Shown piece after piece: positions 13,416 to 15,936 of a stretch of 15,936 bases of DNA. The translations under genes were made by a program, and so were the position numbers. Every line of letters begins with the position of its first letter. Position 1 is the stretch's first letter. Source of the stretch: JBQCEE01 sp051960575 (GTDB lineage: Bacteria; Actinomycetota; Actinomycetes; Mycobacteriales; Jatrophihabitantaceae); assembly GCF_051960575.1 (NCBI RefSeq), contig NZ_JBQCEE010000433.1, positions 1 through 15,936 of the forward strand, read 5' to 3'. The notes beneath the pieces are model-generated. The model was not told the origin of the DNA and searched no databases. It saw only the letters and a program-made list of their open reading frames with translations.

Positions 13416-14063
13416 TCAGGCGCGGCCGGTGCGGAACGCGTAGGCCACCAGCGCCGCCCGGTCGCGACAGCCGGTCTTGGCCAGCAGGTGGTTGACGTGC
13501 GTCTTCACCGTCGCCTCGGAGACGAACAGCGCCGCGGCGATCTCGCCGTTCGAGCGGCCCTGTGCGATCTCGCGCAGCACCTCGTCCTCGCGGGCGGTCA
13601 GGCCGTCGGCGGGCGTCTCGACAGCTGTGGAGACCCGTCCGGACGCGAGCGACTCGAGCAGCCGGCGCTGCACCGACGGGTCGAGCTGTGCCTCCCCCGC
13701 GGCGACCGTGCGGATCGCCGTGCTGATCTCCTCGGCGCCCGCGTCCTTGGTGAGGAAGCCGCGCGCGCCGGCCTGCAGCGCGCCGAACACCGAGGCGTCG
13801 TCCGACCACGTCGTCAGCACGACGACGCGGGCGCGACAGCCCTGCGCCGTCAGGCGGCGGGTGGCCTCGACGCCGTCGACACCGGGCATGTGCAGGTCCA
13901 TCAGCACGATGTCAGGGTCGAGCGACGCCACGAGGTCCAGCGCGGCCGCACCGTCGCCCGCGGTGCCGACGACCTCGATGCCGTCGAGCAGGCCGAGCAG
14001 CAGGGCGAGGCCGTCGCGCACGACCTTCTGGTCGTCGACGACGAGCACCCTGATGTCGCTCAT
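13416..14063 (-). CDS. LuxR/NarL-family response regulator
   Basis: The 215-residue protein has a receiver domain (1-120): acidic pair Asp10-Asp11, phosphoacceptor Asp56 in IVLMDLHMPGVDG, Thr84 in VVLTTWSDDAS and Lys106 in FLTKDAGAEE. A LuxR HTH follows at 153-210 (GLTAREDEVLREIAQGRSNG, then ATVKTHVNHLLAKTG). All residues expected for phosphorylation are present. It starts at ATG 14063, overlapping the kinase stop (ATGA on the minus strand), so it is translated with the kinase and is its cognate partner. Its stop lies one base from the stop of the convergent oxidoreductase gene. DNA targets are unknown; its own operon is a reasonable guess. Confidence 0.92.
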   Translation of the reverse strand: MSDIRVLVVDDQKVVRDGLALLLGLLDGIEVVGTAGDGAAALDLVASLDPDIVLMDLHMPGVDGVEATRRLTAQGCRARVVVLTTWSDDASVFGALQAGARGFLTKDAGAEEISTAIRTVAAGEAQLDPSVQRRLLESLASGRVSTAVETPADGLTAREDEVLREIAQGRSNGEIAAALFVSEATVKTHVNHLLAKTGCRDRAALVAYAFRTGRA

Positions 14064-15232
14064 GCCGTCCCCGCGCCGTGCAGCGGCAGGGCGAGCCGCA
14101 CCGTCCAGCCGGCATCGTCCGGCCCTGCGTCGACCCGGCCGCCGGCCAGCCGCGCCCGTTTGTATTGTCCGGCCTGCCTTTCCCCCCGGGGGGTCTGGCC
14201 GCCCGGCACCGCGTGGCCCGCGCCATTCGTGACCATCACGACCACCTCGTCGTCCGACCAGTCGACCCGGACGTCGATCGGGGCGTCGGCCCCGGCGTAC
14301 TTGGTGGCGTTCGTGATCCCCTCCTGCACCGTGCGGTAGACGGCGAGGCCGAGCTCCGCGGGCAGCGCACACGGCGCGCCGGTCGTCGTCAACCTCGCGG
14401 GGTGGCCGGTGAGCCGGGCCTGTTCCACCAGCGCCGGCACGTCGTCGGGCCCGGGCAGCGGTTCGCCGCGCAGCGTCGACACCGCGCGCTTGGCGCCGGC
14501 GAGGCCGTCGCGGGCGAGTCGCTGGGCGAGCGCGAGCTGGTCGACCAGGCGCGGGTCGGCCGCCGTGTGGCCGGCGAGCAGCCGCGCCCCCTCGAGCTGC
14601 ACGGCCAGGCCGGCGAGGCTGTGGGCGAGCACGTCGTGCAGCTCGCGGGCGAGCCGTGACCGCTCGGCCAGCACGGCGGCCTCCTCACGGGCGGCGCGCG
14701 TCGCGGCCTCCTGCTGCAGCAGTGCCTCGGCACGCGTCGAGGCGTCGCGGCTGAGCCCCGCGTACGCCGAGGCCAGGAACAGGAACCCGGCGCCGGCGGC
14801 GAGACTGAGCGCCGCGCTCCAGGGATGGCTGGACGTGTGGGCCTGGGCGACACCGGCGGCGACGATCACCGGCACGCCGACGGCCACCGCCGCTCGCCGC
14901 GCCAGCCGCAGGCCCGCGCACGCCATCGCCATGAACGCCAGCAGCACGCCCGGGCCGGACGGCGCGATCCACTGCACCCACGAGCCGAGCAGCCCGGTCA
15001 CGGCGACGGCAGCGGCGATCACCCGCTGGTCGCGCGCCCGGTCGACGAGCGACACCAGCCAGGCGACCACCGCCACGACGCCGATCGCGACGACCTCTGC
15101 GCGGCTCGTGCGCTGCGGTACGGCGCCGGTCGCCGCGTCCACCAGCACGATGGCGGCACAGGCCCAGCCGAGCACCTCCATCAGGTTGCGCAGTCCGCGT
15201 CCGCGCTGAGGTCCCTCGACGGTCGTCGACAC
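14060..15232 (-). CDS. NarL-type sensor histidine kinase with disrupted G box
   Basis: The 390-residue kinase has an N-terminal membrane domain of about five to six hydrophobic segments (between 18 and 160). A helical linker follows, then a HisKA_3 dimerisation domain with the phosphorylatable His199 (SRLARELHDVLAHSLAGLAV). The ATPase domain shows the N box (VQEGITNATKYA, 302-313) and the first D box region (VVVMVTNGAG). Where the family has G-x-G-L-x-G-M-x-E-R, this protein reads GGQTPRGERQAGQYKRARLAGG (split here: GGQTPRGERQ, AGQYKRARL, AGG) at 344-365. It has lost the glycine-rich lid motif, although the flanking RLAGGRVDAGP is normal. The codons involved (14153-14203) contain CCCCCCGGGGGG and an AT-rich patch unlike the rest of the gene. 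The start is GTG 15232. Confidence 0.85.
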   Translation of the reverse strand: MSTTVEGPQRGRGLRNLMEVLGWACAAIVLVDAATGAVPQRTSRAEVVAIGVVAVVAWLVSLVDRARDQRVIAAAVAVTGLLGSWVQWIAPSGPGVLLAFMAMACAGLRLARRAAVAVGVPVIVAAGVAQAHTSSHPWSAALSLAAGAGFLFLASAYAGLSRDASTRAEALLQQEAATRAAREEAAVLAERSRLARELHDVLAHSLAGLAVQLEGARLLAGHTAADPRLVDQLALAQRLARDGLAGAKRAVSTLRGEPLPGPDDVPALVEQARLTGHPARLTTTGAPCALPAELGLAVYRTVQEGITNATKYAGADAPIDVRVDWSDDEVVVMVTNGAGHAVPGGQTPRGERQAGQYKRARLAGGRVDAGPDDAGWTVRLALPLHGAGTA

Positions 15233-15250
15233 GGTGGCGAGGCTACGACG

Positions 15251-15772
15251 TCAGACGGCGGCGAGGTCGCCCTGCGGCAGCGCGTCGAGGTGCACGCGAC
15301 GCCACTGCACGATCGCAAGCCGGGCCAGCACCTCGGCGAAGGCCATGAGGACGAGCGCCGTCGTCCACGCCTGTCCGGTCGTGATGTCGTGGTGTCGGGA
15401 GAAGTGCGCCAACGCGTCCGCACCGGATGCGGTGCTCGCCCACAGCGCGAAGGCGAACCGGAAACCCATGCCGGCGATCCAGGTGAACACACCGGCGACC
15501 CCCACACGGCTGAGCACGGCGCCGTCGGCCCGCCGCCAGATGCGGGTCGCCGCGCCGCTCCAGACACCCAGCCCCGCGCCGATCGCAGCGAAGAGGGCGA
15601 TGAGCGACAGGTCGTTGCCCGCGGTCGGGAAGCCGTGCAGGTAGTGCTGGCCGGCCCAGGCGACGATGACGAGCGGCAGCAGGGCGCTGCGGGCGGTCAG
15701 CTCGCGGGCGCGCACCTGCCGGAAGATGATCAGGATCAGGGCGATGTCGGTGATGTAGTCGGTCGTGGTCAT
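15251..15772 (-). CDS. Small multi-pass membrane protein
   Basis: From ATG 15772 the 173-residue protein has about four to five hydrophobic segments: ITDIALILIIF near the start, LLPLVIVAWAGQHYLHG, LIALFAAIGAGLGVW, VAGVFTWIAGMGFRFAFALW, and WTTALVLMAFAEVLARLAI. A His-His pair (SRHHD) lies between the last two. I do not recognise a named family; it resembles small actinobacterial integral membrane proteins of unknown role often placed beside two-component genes. ATG 15772 has GGGTG about seven bases upstream; ATG 15778 and GTG 15781 are alternatives. The kinase gene starts 18 bases after its stop, so it leads the three-gene unit and may be the kinase's sensor partner or target. Confidence 0.75.
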   Translation of the reverse strand: MTTTDYITDIALILIIFRQVRARELTARSALLPLVIVAWAGQHYLHGFPTAGNDLSLIALFAAIGAGLGVWSGAATRIWRRADGAVLSRVGVAGVFTWIAGMGFRFAFALWASTASGADALAHFSRHHDITTGQAWTTALVLMAFAEVLARLAIVQWRRVHLDALPQGDLAAV

Positions 15773-15936
15773 GGCCATCACCCTGTCGCGACGGAGGGGT
15801 CGGCCGCGTCGCCCCGGAGATGGAACCGCGGGGAGCCCCCGGGGGGGGGGACCCCCGGGGGCGGGGGGGGGGGGTTGGCAGGGGCGCCCGGGGGGGGGCG
15901 CCCCCGCCCCCCATAGCCAAGGCGGGGGGGGCCCGC
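15773..15936. other. Upstream region running into low-complexity contig end
   Basis: Positions 15782-15830 could hold the promoter of the minus-strand unit, but I see no clear boxes. From about 15832 to the end the sequence is G and C runs, with one stretch of 12 or more G bases and self-complementary blocks. It looks like low-quality base calling at a contig end rather than biology. No gene is supported. Confidence 0.6.

Noticed and set aside
1..15936. CRISPR arrays, insertion sequences and rRNA
   Set aside because: No regularly spaced direct repeats, transposase-like proteins or rRNA sequence were seen in the window.
15832..15936. G-quadruplex-like G-run region as a regulatory element
   Set aside because: Extreme homopolymer runs at the very end of the sequence are better explained as poor base calls or an assembly end.

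Overview
The window is high-GC DNA with actinobacterial character. GC-rich third codon positions, GTG starts, ATGA/GTGA overlaps, apparently leaderless starts placed just after TAnnnT boxes, and the protein families present all point that way. I cannot assign a genus.

The window has two halves. Positions 1 to about 8149 look like the right-hand end of an integrated mobile or genomic island, transcribed left to right. It holds small accessory genes: a DUF6994-like protein whose N-terminal coding sequence lacks a usable start, an unknown protein, an OGG-fold DNA glycosylase with an extra N-terminal domain, a Cys-rich N-terminus protein, a PASTA-ended protein, and a coupled pair consisting of a MerR/excisionase-like HTH protein and a terminase-small-subunit-like protein. 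After a gene-poor stretch comes a tight three-gene cassette of a TIGR04255-family protein and two small unknown proteins, closed by a perfect 20-bp palindrome. The boundary is a 3' fragment of tRNA-Arg(TCT), from anticodon loop to CCA, at 8150-8194. No 5' half precedes it, and a terminator follows. This is the usual scar of an element integrated in a tRNA 3' end, so the restored tRNA and probably the integrase should lie to the left, outside the window.

Positions 8195 to about 15780 look like ordinary, more uniformly GC-rich chromosome. On the + strand are two SAM-dependent methyltransferases flanking an alpha/beta-hydrolase fused to a LuxR DNA-binding domain (its nucleophile serine replaced by alanine), then a single-subunit molybdopterin oxidoreductase. 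Converging on it from the - strand is a three-gene unit: a small membrane protein, a NarL-type sensor kinase and a LuxR-type response regulator. The kinase contains an odd patch where its ATP-binding G box should be.

The last ~100 bases are G/C homopolymer runs and look like a poor-quality contig end. The best candidate for an undescribed system is the 6195-8014 cassette next to the attachment site. The glycosylase with its N-terminal extension is second.
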